A program made the position numbers and the translations under genes. Below, piece by piece: positions 14,928 to 21,649 of a stretch of 36,184 nucleotides of DNA (position 1 is the first letter of the stretch; every line of letters begins with the position of its first letter). The notes beneath the pieces are model-generated. The model saw only the letters and a list, made by a program, of their open reading frames with translations. It was not told the DNA's origin and did no database searches. The stretch is from an uncultured Olsenella sp. (GTDB lineage Bacteria; Actinomycetota; Coriobacteriia; Coriobacteriales; Atopobiaceae), in assembly GCA_900316105.1 (NCBI GenBank), contig ONBR01000023.1, positions 1-36,184 of the forward strand, read 5' to 3'.

Positions 14928-15566
14928 TTATGCGACGGCGTTGCCGTACTGGTCGATCTTCTTGATGGCGTCGACAACCTCGCTGATGTCGCACTTCGCC
15001 AGGACAGCCTTACCCTGGTCGCCCAGGTCGATGACAACGTTGCCATCCTGGTCGGCAGCGGTGACCTGGAAGGTCAGGGTGTTGCCGGTGGTGATGTCCT
15101 TGATCTCGACGTAGTCGGGCTGGGGGTTGGAGACGTCACCCACGAAGCTCACGTAGTTGCCGGAGCTGGGGTCGAGGACGACCATGACGCCCTTGTTGGA
15201 GCCGTCAGTGGACTCAGCGTAGTAGAAGGTCTCGCCCTTGTCGCTGACGCCCATGTAGCCGCTCATGCTGGAGACGTTGATCTTCTCGCTGGAGCTGGAC
15301 TCGCTGGAGCTGGACTCGCTGGAGCCGGACTCGCTGGAGCCGGACTCGTCAGTCTTCTCCTCGCTGGAGTCCTCGGTCTTCTCCTCGCTGGAGTCGTCCT
15401 TCTTCTCCTCGCTGGAGTCGTCCTTCTTCTCCTCGCTGGTCTGAGAAGAACCGCTGTCAGAAGAGCTGGAGCCACCACCGCAGCCTACCAGGGAAAAAGA
15501 CATGGTCAGGGCAAGGGCAACCGTGCAAACGGCAGTACCAATCTTCTTCGTAGTGCTAATCCTCAT
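14928..15566 (-). CDS. Ser/Glu/Lys-repeat lipoprotein of unknown function
   Basis: The 212-aa protein has a lipoprotein signal ending SFSLVGC (lipid cysteine C29). A low-complexity linker (residues about 33-98) is built from EEKKDDSS repeats and then SGSSE/SSSSE repeats. A compact C-terminal domain follows (MSGYMGVSDKGETFYYAES, VMVVLDPSSGNYVSFVGD, DYVEIKD, NTLTFQV, GNVVIDLGDQGKAVL). That domain is beta-rich and not recognised. The layout suits a surface protein held off the membrane by a flexible spacer. ATG 15566 follows AGGAGGT at 7 bp, the strongest ribosome site in the region; the frame extends to 15626. LytTR-like half sites lie 100-140 bp upstream. Confidence 0.85.
   Translation of the reverse strand: MRISTTKKIGTAVCTVALALTMSFSLVGCGGGSSSSDSGSSQTSEEKKDDSSEEKKDDSSEEKTEDSSEEKTDESGSSESGSSESSSSESSSSEKINVSSMSGYMGVSDKGETFYYAESTDGSNKGVMVVLDPSSGNYVSFVGDVSNPQPDYVEIKDITTGNTLTFQVTAADQDGNVVIDLGDQGKAVLAKCDISEVVDAIKKIDQYGNAVA
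15285..15428 (-). repeat. In-frame tandem repeats of 15 and 24 bp
   Basis: Four 15-bp units (15285-15344, CTCGCTGGAGCTGGA and variants) and three 24-bp units (15357-15428, containing CTCGCTGGAGTC) lie inside the lipoprotein gene and encode its spacer. Both unit lengths are multiples of three, so unit gain or loss would change spacer length without a frameshift. Confidence 0.8.
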
Positions 15567-15670
15567 CTTTGCTACCTCCTCGTGCATGAAATATTCATTG
15601 CCGGGCCTTCCCTTCCCCGACGTCAAGAAAAAATGCTACCTACCGTGCACAAAAAAGCAGCTCAATCGAC

Positions 15671-15842
15671 CCAAACGTGTCCCAAAAGCCCCAAACGTTT
15701 GGCTTCACCGCTTGCCGTCAGAGCGCTGACGTCACCCGATTAGCCCTAAAAAATCCCAGTTCAGAGACCATTTTTTGAATCTTGGAAACCCGACAAAACG
15801 TTTAGGAAGGCTGGCACACGAATAGGAAGGTATACGTTTGGG
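15671..15842. promoter_or_regulatory. Cluster of four CCAAACGT/ACGTTTGG motifs
   Basis: CCAAACGT at 15671, CCAAACGTTTGG at 15691-15702, AAAACGTTTAGG at 15795-15806 and ACGTTTGG at 15834-15841 lie in the gene-free gap between the divergent Ser-rich lipoprotein and AIM24 genes. Three match the published LytTR half-site pattern [TA][AC][CA]GTTN[AG][TG] in full and one at 8 of 9. The first two are 20 bp apart start to start; the usual LytTR spacing is 21-22. They may bind the regulator encoded at 11289-12059. Confidence 0.4.
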
Positions 15843-15866
15843 ACGGCGAAATTGGGATGATAATCT

Positions 15867-15958
15867 CTTGAACGAGAGTCTTGGACCAACTCGGCAGAGG
15901 CACCACGGCACCAGCGACTCGGCGCCGCATGCCCACAGTTGGTCCAAGCTCGAACAAG
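15867..15958 (+). ncRNA. Structured leader upstream of the AIM24 gene
   Basis: CTTGGACCAACT (15880-15891) and AGTTGGTCCAAG (15937-15948) are exact complements. The pairing extends outward as CTTGAACGAG (15867-15876) with CTCGAACAAG (15949-15958), allowing bulges. The enclosed 45 nt contain a second stem, CGGCACC with GGCGCCG. The whole 92 nt lie 27 bp before the GTG of the AIM24-family gene, so it would be in its 5' leader. It matches no riboswitch I know; it could also be a DNA palindrome of the variable-arm type. Confidence 0.5.
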
Positions 15959-15985
15959 ACTCACTACCTTTGAGGAGGCACGACT

Positions 15986-16861
15986 GTGGGATTCTTTGAC
16001 AGCTTGACTGGTGGAGGCGCGGCACAGCCGCAGCCTCAGGCGCAGGCACCCATGCCGGCAGGAAAGTTCAGCATCGAGCGCTTCGAGAACGAGAACCGCC
16101 AATACACGGCTCAGCTTGGACGCTTCAAGGTCATGACGCACAAGCGCGACCTCTCCGTCGACTCCGACAACGCCAAGGAAGAGTACTTCATGGACAAGAT
16201 GAACGTCCGCCGTCGCCAACTGGTGATCGACCTGGACGAGTCCTGCCCCGTCGTCCTCCAGGCCGGCGCCATGCAGTGGATGGCTGGCCCCATCGCCATG
16301 AACACCGGCGTCAAGGGCGCAGGCGACTTCCTGGGAAAGATGGTCAGCGGCGCCGTCACCGGCGAGTCCGCCATCAAGCCCGAGTACTCCGGCCGCGGCA
16401 CCATCGTCCTGGAGCCCACCTACGACCACATCATCCTGCAGAACGCCGGAGACTGGCCTGGCGGAGTGTGCGTGGAGGATGGCATGTTCCTGGCCTGCGA
16501 CGCAAGTGTCCATCAGAGTGTCGTTGCCCGCAGCAGTTTCTCCTCCGCCGTCGCAGGCGGCGAGGGCCTCTTTAACCTCTCGCTCTCGGGCACCGGCGTC
16601 ATCGCCCTGGAGAGCTACGTGCCCCTGGACGAGCTCGTGGTCGTCACTCTGCAGAACGACACGCTCAAGATCGACGGCTCCCTGGCCGTCATGTGGAGCG
16701 CTGGCCTGCAGTTCACCACCGAGCGCTCCAGCAGGTCGCTCATCGGCTCCGCTGCATCTGGCGAGGGCCTGGTCAACGTCTACCGCGGCACGGGTACGGT
16801 GCTCATGAGCCCTGTCGCCTCCACGGCCAGCTACGATGACGCAACTGAGGACGACGACTAG
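15986..16861 (+). CDS. AIM24/TIGR00266 family protein
   Basis: The 291-aa protein belongs to the AIM24 family, a double-stranded beta-barrel family whose bacterial role is unknown. Visible hallmarks are VVLQAGAMQWMAGPI, the glycine-rich GVKGAGDFLGKMVSG and YSGRGTIVLEP, then DGMFLACDASV, GEGLFNLSLSGTGVIALES and GEGLVNVYRGTGTVLMSP. A short Pro/Gln-rich N-terminus (AAQPQPQAQAPMP) precedes it and the tail is acidic (DDATEDDD). There is no signal peptide. GTG 15986 is the start, with GAGGAGG 8 bp upstream. The leader holds a 92-nt structured region and, farther up, LytTR-like half sites. A strong terminator follows. Confidence 0.9.
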   Translation: MGFFDSLTGGGAAQPQPQAQAPMPAGKFSIERFENENRQYTAQLGRFKVMTHKRDLSVDSDNAKEEYFMDKMNVRRRQLVIDLDESCPVVLQAGAMQWMAGPIAMNTGVKGAGDFLGKMVSGAVTGESAIKPEYSGRGTIVLEPTYDHIILQNAGDWPGGVCVEDGMFLACDASVHQSVVARSSFSSAVAGGEGLFNLSLSGTGVIALESYVPLDELVVVTLQNDTLKIDGSLAVMWSAGLQFTTERSSRSLIGSAASGEGLVNVYRGTGTVLMSPVASTASYDDATEDDD

Positions 16862-16895
16862 AGGACGAGCGTGCGGCGAGTCCCACTAGTGTCAC

Positions 16896-16931
16896 AAGGG
16901 AGGGGGCGACCAGCTGGCCGCCCCCTCCCTT
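16896..16931 (+). terminator. Terminator after the AIM24 gene
   Basis: AAGGGAGGGGGCG (16896-16908) pairs with CGCCCCCTCCCTT (16919-16931) over a 10-nt loop, followed by TCCTT. It follows the AIM24 stop by 34 bp and may also serve the convergent kinase gene. Confidence 0.75.
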
Positions 16932-17003
16932 TCCTTAGAGGTATATCGTAGACTCGGCTTTGCCCGTCCCGTCCAGACTGCCGGCCGCAGAAACGTCCCT
17001 TGC

Positions 17004-18422
17004 CTAGCCCTGTGCACGCTGAACGACAATCGAGCAGCTAAAGACACCCTGCGAATAGCCAAACTGGGCGATGCCACCATTGCGCCCTGCAGCGTCCCTC
17101 ACAGAGGCCAGGCCCAGTCCATTATCTCCAGCCGAGGTCACGAAGTCTCCCGCCTTGTTCTGCCTGGGTGCCACGGTACACGAATTATCGCAGGTAAAGA
17201 CCAGCATCGAGCCATTGATCAGCTGGGCCTTGGCGGTCACGAAGGCCCCGTCTCGCAGCAAACGTCCGGTCTCGACGTCGCGTTCGACCATCTGGGCCGC
17301 GTTCTCGAGCACGTTGCCGATGATCACCACGAGGTCAATGCCAGGAATCGCCACCGCCTTGGGGATGTCCAGGCGCACATCCAGACGGGCGCCCGCGGCC
17401 TTGGCGCGGCCCAGATAGTAGGCGGCTATGGGGTCGATGGCTGCGTTCTCGCAGTAGATGATGCGGTCGGACTGCTCGCCGCTATCCAGCCTCCTTAGGT
17501 ACTCGACGGCGCTGGATTGGTCACCACCATGCAGGAGGGATATGACTGCCCTCACATGGTGACGCAGGTCATGGCGAGCACGACGGGCATCATCGATCCT
17601 GGCCTGCTGATAGCGCGCCTGTTGAAGGGCCACGGTAAGCTGTCGGTTGTTCTCTGCCTCGCGAATGCGCTCATTGGACTGGATGATGAGCCGAGCCGCA
17701 AGCGCATAGGCAAGCCCCACCAGGATGAACTGTGTACCCAGAATCAACGGAACCAAGAGGCCAATCCTCCTTACCAGCAGGGTCGTCGTATCAACGGGCA
17801 TACAGAACACGATGACAAGAGCATTGAGGGCTGGCAGAAGCCAAGCATAATGCCAGAAGTTGTCGTAGGACTCCTCCTCCAGAAAGTCAGGGAGTCTCTT
17901 TCGCAGAGGACGCCAAAGGATCAGAACAAACAAAGTGCCCAAGCCCCATTGCGTCGCCATCCCAGGCCAGGCCAAACGTGACGTCGAGAAGGTGTCGCCC
18001 ACCGTCTGCACATCCACGGCAAGGGACAGATAGCAGATAGTTGCCGCCAGATAGAAGCCAGTCGAGATCAGCCAGAGAGTCTTCCATTTGGAAAAGCGAG
18101 AAATCCTTATCAGAAGAAAGCTGGCACCAAGGAAGCTGGGAACGAGGGTGTAGTTCGTGGACCAATCGAAGTTCACGCAAAGAACCCCACACAAGGCGAG
18201 CCAGGCGGTGTAGGCGATACAGAAGGCAACCGCCCCACGCTTTGGCCAGCGCAAGTGGTCCCAACAGGCAAGCACGCACAGAATCATCCAAGGCACCGCG
18301 CTCAGCTGCTCCGATATGGCAAACAGGTACTCCACGTTGTCCTCGCGTACTCCCCACAAATGTATTGCCAGTGATGAGAAGCATATCAGCCGCAAAACGC
18401 CTATTGCGCTTTTTCGTCTCAA
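17004..18422 (-). CDS. GHKL (AgrC-like) sensor histidine kinase
   Basis: This is a membrane sensor kinase, 472 aa from TTG 18422. About six to seven hydrophobic segments fill residues 8-245. A coiled linker (SNERIREAENNRQLTVAL) leads to the phosphorylation motif RHDLRHH (283-289), as in AgrC/peptide-sensing kinases. The GHKL ATPase has the N-box in IIGNVLENAAQ and G-box GDNGLGLASVRDAA. Such kinases partner LytTR regulators; the only one visible is at 11289-12059. The start is uncertain: TTG 18422 has no clear ribosome site and overlaps a direct repeat, while GTG at V30 has GAGG 5 bp before it but would remove the first helix. No AgrD-like peptide gene was found nearby. Confidence 0.88.
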   Translation of the reverse strand: MRRKSAIGVLRLICFSSLAIHLWGVREDNVEYLFAISEQLSAVPWMILCVLACWDHLRWPKRGAVAFCIAYTAWLALCGVLCVNFDWSTNYTLVPSFLGASFLLIRISRFSKWKTLWLISTGFYLAATICYLSLAVDVQTVGDTFSTSRLAWPGMATQWGLGTLFVLILWRPLRKRLPDFLEEESYDNFWHYAWLLPALNALVIVFCMPVDTTTLLVRRIGLLVPLILGTQFILVGLAYALAARLIIQSNERIREAENNRQLTVALQQARYQQARIDDARRARHDLRHHVRAVISLLHGGDQSSAVEYLRRLDSGEQSDRIIYCENAAIDPIAAYYLGRAKAAGARLDVRLDIPKAVAIPGIDLVVIIGNVLENAAQMVERDVETGRLLRDGAFVTAKAQLINGSMLVFTCDNSCTVAPRQNKAGDFVTSAGDNGLGLASVRDAAGRNGGIAQFGYSQGVFSCSIVVQRAQG

Positions 18423-18452
18423 ACGTGAACGAAACGGTCTTAACGTGAACGA
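18422..18452 (-). promoter_or_regulatory. Direct repeat upstream of the kinase (LytTR-like)
   Basis: AACGTGAACGA occurs at 18422-18432 and 18442-18452, exactly 20 bp apart. On the minus strand each copy contains CACGTT, matching the LytTR half-site pattern at 8 and 7 of 9 positions. It overlaps the proposed TTG start of the kinase, which suggests either autoregulation with a downstream start or a chance repeat. Confidence 0.4.
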
Positions 18453-18453
18453 G

Positions 18454-18532
18454 TATCCATAGGGGGTACTCCCTTATCCATAGGGGAGTACCCCTTATCC
18501 ATAAGGGAGTACCCCCTATGGATATATGGATA
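18454..18532 (-). repeat. Three 21-bp repeats that fold into a palindrome
   Basis: Units at 18454-18474, 18475-18495 and 18496-18516 all begin TATCCATA and continue with G-rich and C-rich halves around GTAC. They are followed by TATGGATA twice (18517-18524, 18525-18532). Unit 3 plus the next 8 bp is a 29-bp palindrome. Its four imperfect positions are G-U pairs on the minus strand but A-C on the plus strand, which favours a minus-strand RNA hairpin. It starts 6 bp after the stop region boundary of the HD-GYP gene's upstream neighbour, that is between the HD-GYP stop and the kinase start. Confidence 0.7.
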
Positions 18533-18538
18533 TGAGAC

Positions 18539-19951
18539 TTACTCCATGGGAAGGAAGCGATAGCCCTTGGCGCCACAGATGGGGCAGGTGGCCGGAGGCT
18601 CCGGCCCCTCGTAGATGAAGCCGCAGACAGGGCACTTCCAAAGGGTCTTTCCGTTTTTTTGCAGCTCAGAGGCCTCGACCTGACTGCCGTCGTCGAAGAC
18701 CTTACCCATGTCCTCAACGATGTCGACGTCGATTTTTCCGTCCTTTGCCATATTGCGCATGAGGGCGATGGCCTTTGGATGCGAGAGGCCATCCTTGTAA
18801 GGGCGCTTCTCGGTGAGAGCCTGGTAGACATCGGCACAGGCCATCAGGCGGTCCTCAAATGACAGATCCCGAGCCATGAGGCCCTGCGAGTATCCCGAGC
18901 CATCCAGCTTCTCGTGATGGTTGGAAGCCCACTCGCAGATGTCCTCGAAGCCAGAGATGCGCGAGAGAACGTAACGAGTCGCCGCCGCGTGGTCCTTCAT
19001 GCGGCTGAACTCCTCGTCGGTCAGCCGGTCGGGCTTCTCCAGGATGCCCGTGGGAACCATGGTCTTTCCCACGTCGTGAAGGGCCCCAGCCAGGTAGAAG
19101 CGCAGGACCTTGTCCTCGTCCCAGCTATAGTGGCGGGCCATGACCTGGGCCTTTTCGGCCACGCCAAGGGAATGACGCATGGTAAATGCCGACTTATAGT
19201 CGACGATCCGAGCAAAGAACTCGGCAATGCCCTCCACCTGCTCGCGCGTGTAGTCCCTGATGCAGGCTGGCACCTCCTGACGCAACAATTCCTCGGCACC
19301 ATGAGAGCACATGTCCAGCAGGAGGTCAGGGCTGATGGAATGGAAGAAGAGGTCCACCACCTCGGTACCAAAGAGCTTGCCCTCATTGCGTCGGACAAAG
19401 TCCTGGATACGGCCCGCCTTTTCCAGGTCCACATGCCTAAGGTCAAATACCCTGTCCAGTATGTCGCCCAAATGAACCAGCTGGGCTCGGAAGTTGGTCC
19501 TCTCGGGAGTCAGGCCGAGGGGCCCCTTGCCACTGGCAAGCTCGTGGTGCTGAAGAACGATGTCTTTCACATCGCTGTTGAAGGGCAAAAGCGAGATGTT
19601 GCGCTCTCCCACGATGCAATGGCAGGCATTGTCAGCACGTATCTCGCTAGGCGTCAGTGGCGAAACGCTTGCAGAGCCATCGCTCTGCCGGTGGACCGCC
19701 ATTCCCCGTTCCTCGCGCGCGTACTCGCTCAGGGCATTGTCATGAAGGAGGGCGACGCCCACAAAGTCGGCCAAGTCACTGGCGGGAACCCCCGTCTCCT
19801 GAAGCATGCGAAAAGAAAGGTAGGCCACGCGCTTGCCGTGGCCTACCGTCGTTTTCAAGAGTTCCCCCTCTATCGCATCGAGGGCCATGGAGAGAGCATA
19901 GTAAAGGTCGGTGATGTTGATCTGCATGAGCGGCTTTCTGGGCAGGGACAT
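18539..19951 (-). CDS. HD-GYP-like phosphohydrolase with C-terminal rubredoxin-like domain
   Basis: The 470-aa protein has two HD-type halves. The first (residues about 25-200) contains VGHGKRVAYLSF, ALLHD and QHHELASG. The second is a near-canonical HD-GYP domain: AGALHDVGKTMVP, DHAAATRYVLSRI, NHHEKLDGSGYSQGL (GYS in place of GYP), then DVYQALTEKRPYKDG. HD-GYP enzymes hydrolyse c-di-GMP. The last 35 residues form a rubredoxin/rubrerythrin-type knuckle, WKCPVCGFIYEGPEPP then CPICGAKGYRFLP, with four cysteines for Fe or Zn. A redox or metal input to a nucleotide hydrolase is inference. The start is uncertain: 19951 (MSLPRK) or 19927 (MQINITDLYYAL); neither has a strong ribosome site. Confidence 0.85.
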   Translation of the reverse strand: MSLPRKPLMQINITDLYYALSMALDAIEGELLKTTVGHGKRVAYLSFRMLQETGVPASDLADFVGVALLHDNALSEYAREERGMAVHRQSDGSASVSPLTPSEIRADNACHCIVGERNISLLPFNSDVKDIVLQHHELASGKGPLGLTPERTNFRAQLVHLGDILDRVFDLRHVDLEKAGRIQDFVRRNEGKLFGTEVVDLFFHSISPDLLLDMCSHGAEELLRQEVPACIRDYTREQVEGIAEFFARIVDYKSAFTMRHSLGVAEKAQVMARHYSWDEDKVLRFYLAGALHDVGKTMVPTGILEKPDRLTDEEFSRMKDHAAATRYVLSRISGFEDICEWASNHHEKLDGSGYSQGLMARDLSFEDRLMACADVYQALTEKRPYKDGLSHPKAIALMRNMAKDGKIDVDIVEDMGKVFDDGSQVEASELQKNGKTLWKCPVCGFIYEGPEPPATCPICGAKGYRFLPME

Positions 19952-20006
19952 TACCTGCATTGTACAACAGGGCCAACATCCACTGGCCAGCCACACGTCA
20001 CATCCC

Positions 20007-20714
20007 CTAGATGATGCTGTAGGACACGTCGGTGTCGAACTGGTCCGTGCCCTCGAGCTCCTTGAGCTTGCCCACGACCAGGTAGGTGACGGGAGTAAAG
20101 ACTGCCTCAAAGATGACCTTGAAGAGGTACTGGTTCACGACCATCTGCATGAGGACGGCGGTGTCCATGGTGCCATAGAAGGAGACGCTGATGAAGATCA
20201 CGGAGTCGAAGGCCTCGCCCACCACAGTGGAGAGGATCGTACGCATCCAGAGGTGCTTGCCCTGGGTGGCGACCTTCATGCGCGAGAGAATCATGGAGTT
20301 GGAGAACTCGCCAAAGAGGTAGCCGATGAGAGACGCAGCCAGAACGCGGGGCGTGGTGCCCAGGACCGTGGCAAAGGCCTCCTGGTTCTGCCAGAAGCCA
20401 GGGTACGGGAGGGCAATGGTAATCAGGTAGACCATCACGGCGAGGAAGCACATGCCAAAGCCCAGCCAGATGACCAGGCGGGCGCGCTGGTAGCCATAGA
20501 CCTCGGTGAAGATGTCACCAAAGATGTAGGTCACGGGAAAGAGCATGACTGCGGCTGGCAGGGTGACGCCATCCAGGGGTGCCCACATCTTTCCAGCGAT
20601 GAGGTTGGACAGGATGAGGAAGGTCACGTAGAGGACGCAAATGATGAGGAAGGGCGCTGAGAGGGTCAGGTCGCGCAGGCGGGTCTTCTGTTTGGGGCTG
20701 GTCTCGTTGGGCAT
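20007..20714 (-). CDS. Queuosine precursor transporter (YhhQ/QPTR family)
   Basis: The family (formerly VUT/DUF165) imports preQ0, preQ1 or related queuosine precursors across the cytoplasmic membrane. The 235-aa protein has about six helices and the conserved elements SNLIAGKMW, FPVTYIFGDIFTEVYGYQRAR, GYLFGEFSNSMILSRMK and STVVGEAFDSVIFI. Its end EGTDQFDTDVSYSII is typical. ATG 20714 (MPNETSPKQK) is preferred to the frame extension to 20753. It lies directly downstream of queF on the same strand, the usual pairing, but that queF is broken. Confidence 0.9.
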   Translation of the reverse strand: MPNETSPKQKTRLRDLTLSAPFLIICVLYVTFLILSNLIAGKMWAPLDGVTLPAAVMLFPVTYIFGDIFTEVYGYQRARLVIWLGFGMCFLAVMVYLITIALPYPGFWQNQEAFATVLGTTPRVLAASLIGYLFGEFSNSMILSRMKVATQGKHLWMRTILSTVVGEAFDSVIFISVSFYGTMDTAVLMQMVVNQYLFKVIFEAVFTPVTYLVVGKLKELEGTDQFDTDVSYSII

Positions 20715-20745
20715 TGGTTCTCTTTCTGTTGCCGGTTTTGGAGGA

Positions 20746-20810
20746 TGTGACAATGGCGCCAGGCACTACTGTCACATTTTGGGACGCTGGTGCCAGGCGC
20801 TTTTGTCACA
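20746..20810. repeat. 65-bp element with 21-bp terminal inverted repeats
   Basis: The left arm (20746-20766, TGTGACAATGGCGCCAGGCA plus C) and right arm (20790-20810) pair with three mismatches: TGTGACAA, GCGCC and GGCAC are shared. An internal TGTCACA (20770-20776) repeats the end motif. The element abuts the queF stop codon (20811-20813) and fills the gap to the transporter gene. It looks like a REP/MITE-type palindrome. Confidence 0.65.
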
Positions 20811-21237
20811 CTAGCGGTTGTCGACGCGCTCGGGATAGAGGTCGTGGTTGGCCAGGCGGTTCCATGCAACCTCCTCCCAACGGGTGCCGGGCTTGCCGTA
20901 GTTGGCGTAGGGATCGATGGAGATACCGCCACGAGGGAGGAAGCGGCCCCAGACTTCGACGTACTTGGGGTCCAGGAGGTGGACCAGGTCCTTCATGATG
21001 CGGTTCACGCAGTCCTCGTGGAACTCGCCGTAGTTGCGGTAGGAGAAGAGGTAGAGCTTGAGGGACTTTGACTCCACCAGGCTCGAGGACCGAGGGGTCG
21101 TAGTCGGAGGCGTAGGTGGTGCCGGCGGCGCCCAGGAGGGTCAGGTCCTCGCGCTGGCGGTGCCCCTCGGGGTTGGCGGTGGCGTCAACAGTCTGGGCGG
21201 CAGTGGCCTGGCTGCTTGCGTTTTCGCTGGTGGGCAT
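20811..21237 (-). pseudogene. queF: queF (preQ0 reductase), internal deletion and frameshift
   Basis: QueF reduces preQ0 to preQ1 with NADPH in queuosine synthesis. The first part (start ATG 21237) reads to [21 protein letters not shown], and the last part, in another frame, reads [20 protein letters not shown] through [19 protein letters not shown] to [12 protein letters not shown]. In intact QueF about 45 residues separate DPSVLE from VESKSL, including the catalytic Cys (in the CPEFTSLCP region) and the Asp of QPDF. Here only a few bases remain at about 21077-21085, so the segment is deleted and the frame shifted. A sequencing error cannot explain a loss of this size. The ribosome site AAGGAG and leader remain. 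Confidence 0.88.
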
Positions 21238-21281
21238 AGGTAAGAAACTCCTTGCTTGGCTCCAGGTGGACAAATGGTCAC

Positions 21282-21365
21282 ACCAGGGCGGCACAAGGAA
21301 AGAGGGGCTCCGCGCACACGCAGAGCCCCCGATAAGGTAAAGTGATTCCCTTGGGTAGCCCTGGT
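21282..21365 (-). promoter_or_regulatory. Riboswitch-like structured leader of the queF-transporter unit
   Basis: On the minus strand an outer stem, ACCAGGGC with GCCCTGGT (plus 21358-21365 and 21282-21289), encloses a CCC/GGG mini-stem and a strong 11-bp hairpin GGGGCTCTGCG with CGCGGAGCCCC (21304-21329). The whole is 45 nt ahead of the queF start. Queuosine genes are often under preQ1 riboswitches. I do not see the known preQ1-I or preQ1-II consensus, so this is a candidate only. Confidence 0.45.
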
Positions 21366-21426
21366 TTTGTTTAACGACAGGATGGTGCCAACGAACTGTC
21401 GGAAACCACTATACAACAAGGGCCAA

Positions 21427-21477
21427 GTCAGGGGGACCGACATGTCAGGGGGACCGACATGCCAGGGGGACGGTTCT
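21427..21477. repeat. 17-bp tandem repeat with GGGGGAC core
   Basis: GTCAGGGGGACCGACAT occurs at 21427-21443 and 21444-21460, followed by GCCAGGGGGACGGTTCT (21461-21477). The GGGGGACGGTTCT form is a widespread bacterial intergenic motif often seen near REP-associated Y1 transposases. No such transposase is in the window. Confidence 0.6.
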
Positions 21478-21499
21478 CTTGACACGTGGCACCGCACAG

Positions 21500-21549
21500 C
21501 AGATGCGATTCGGACGGCCGGAGCCCACATCAGATGCGATTCGGACGGC
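21500..21549. repeat. 19-bp direct repeat, two copies
   Basis: CAGATGCGATTCGGACGGC occurs identically at 21500-21518 and 21531-21549, 31 bp apart start to start. It lies in the gene-free tract 21366-21645, which is mostly short repeats. Confidence 0.7.
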
Positions 21550-21562
21550 GCGCAAGGACCCG

Positions 21563-21649
21563 ATGAGACAATAGTGGCCTGTCCCCCTTTGTCTCATGGC
21601 CATCTACCTGCGAAATGAGTCAAAAATGCCCTGTCCCCATTTGGCTCAT
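21563..21649. repeat. Two 35-bp palindromic elements
   Basis: Copies at 21563-21597 and 21615-21649 both begin ATGAG, end CTCAT and share CCTGTCCCC in the middle; they are equal in length. The second copy supplies the TGA stop codon (21646-21648) of the downstream diguanylate cyclase gene. They belong to a common TGAGACAAAGGGGACAG-like intergenic family. Confidence 0.7.
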
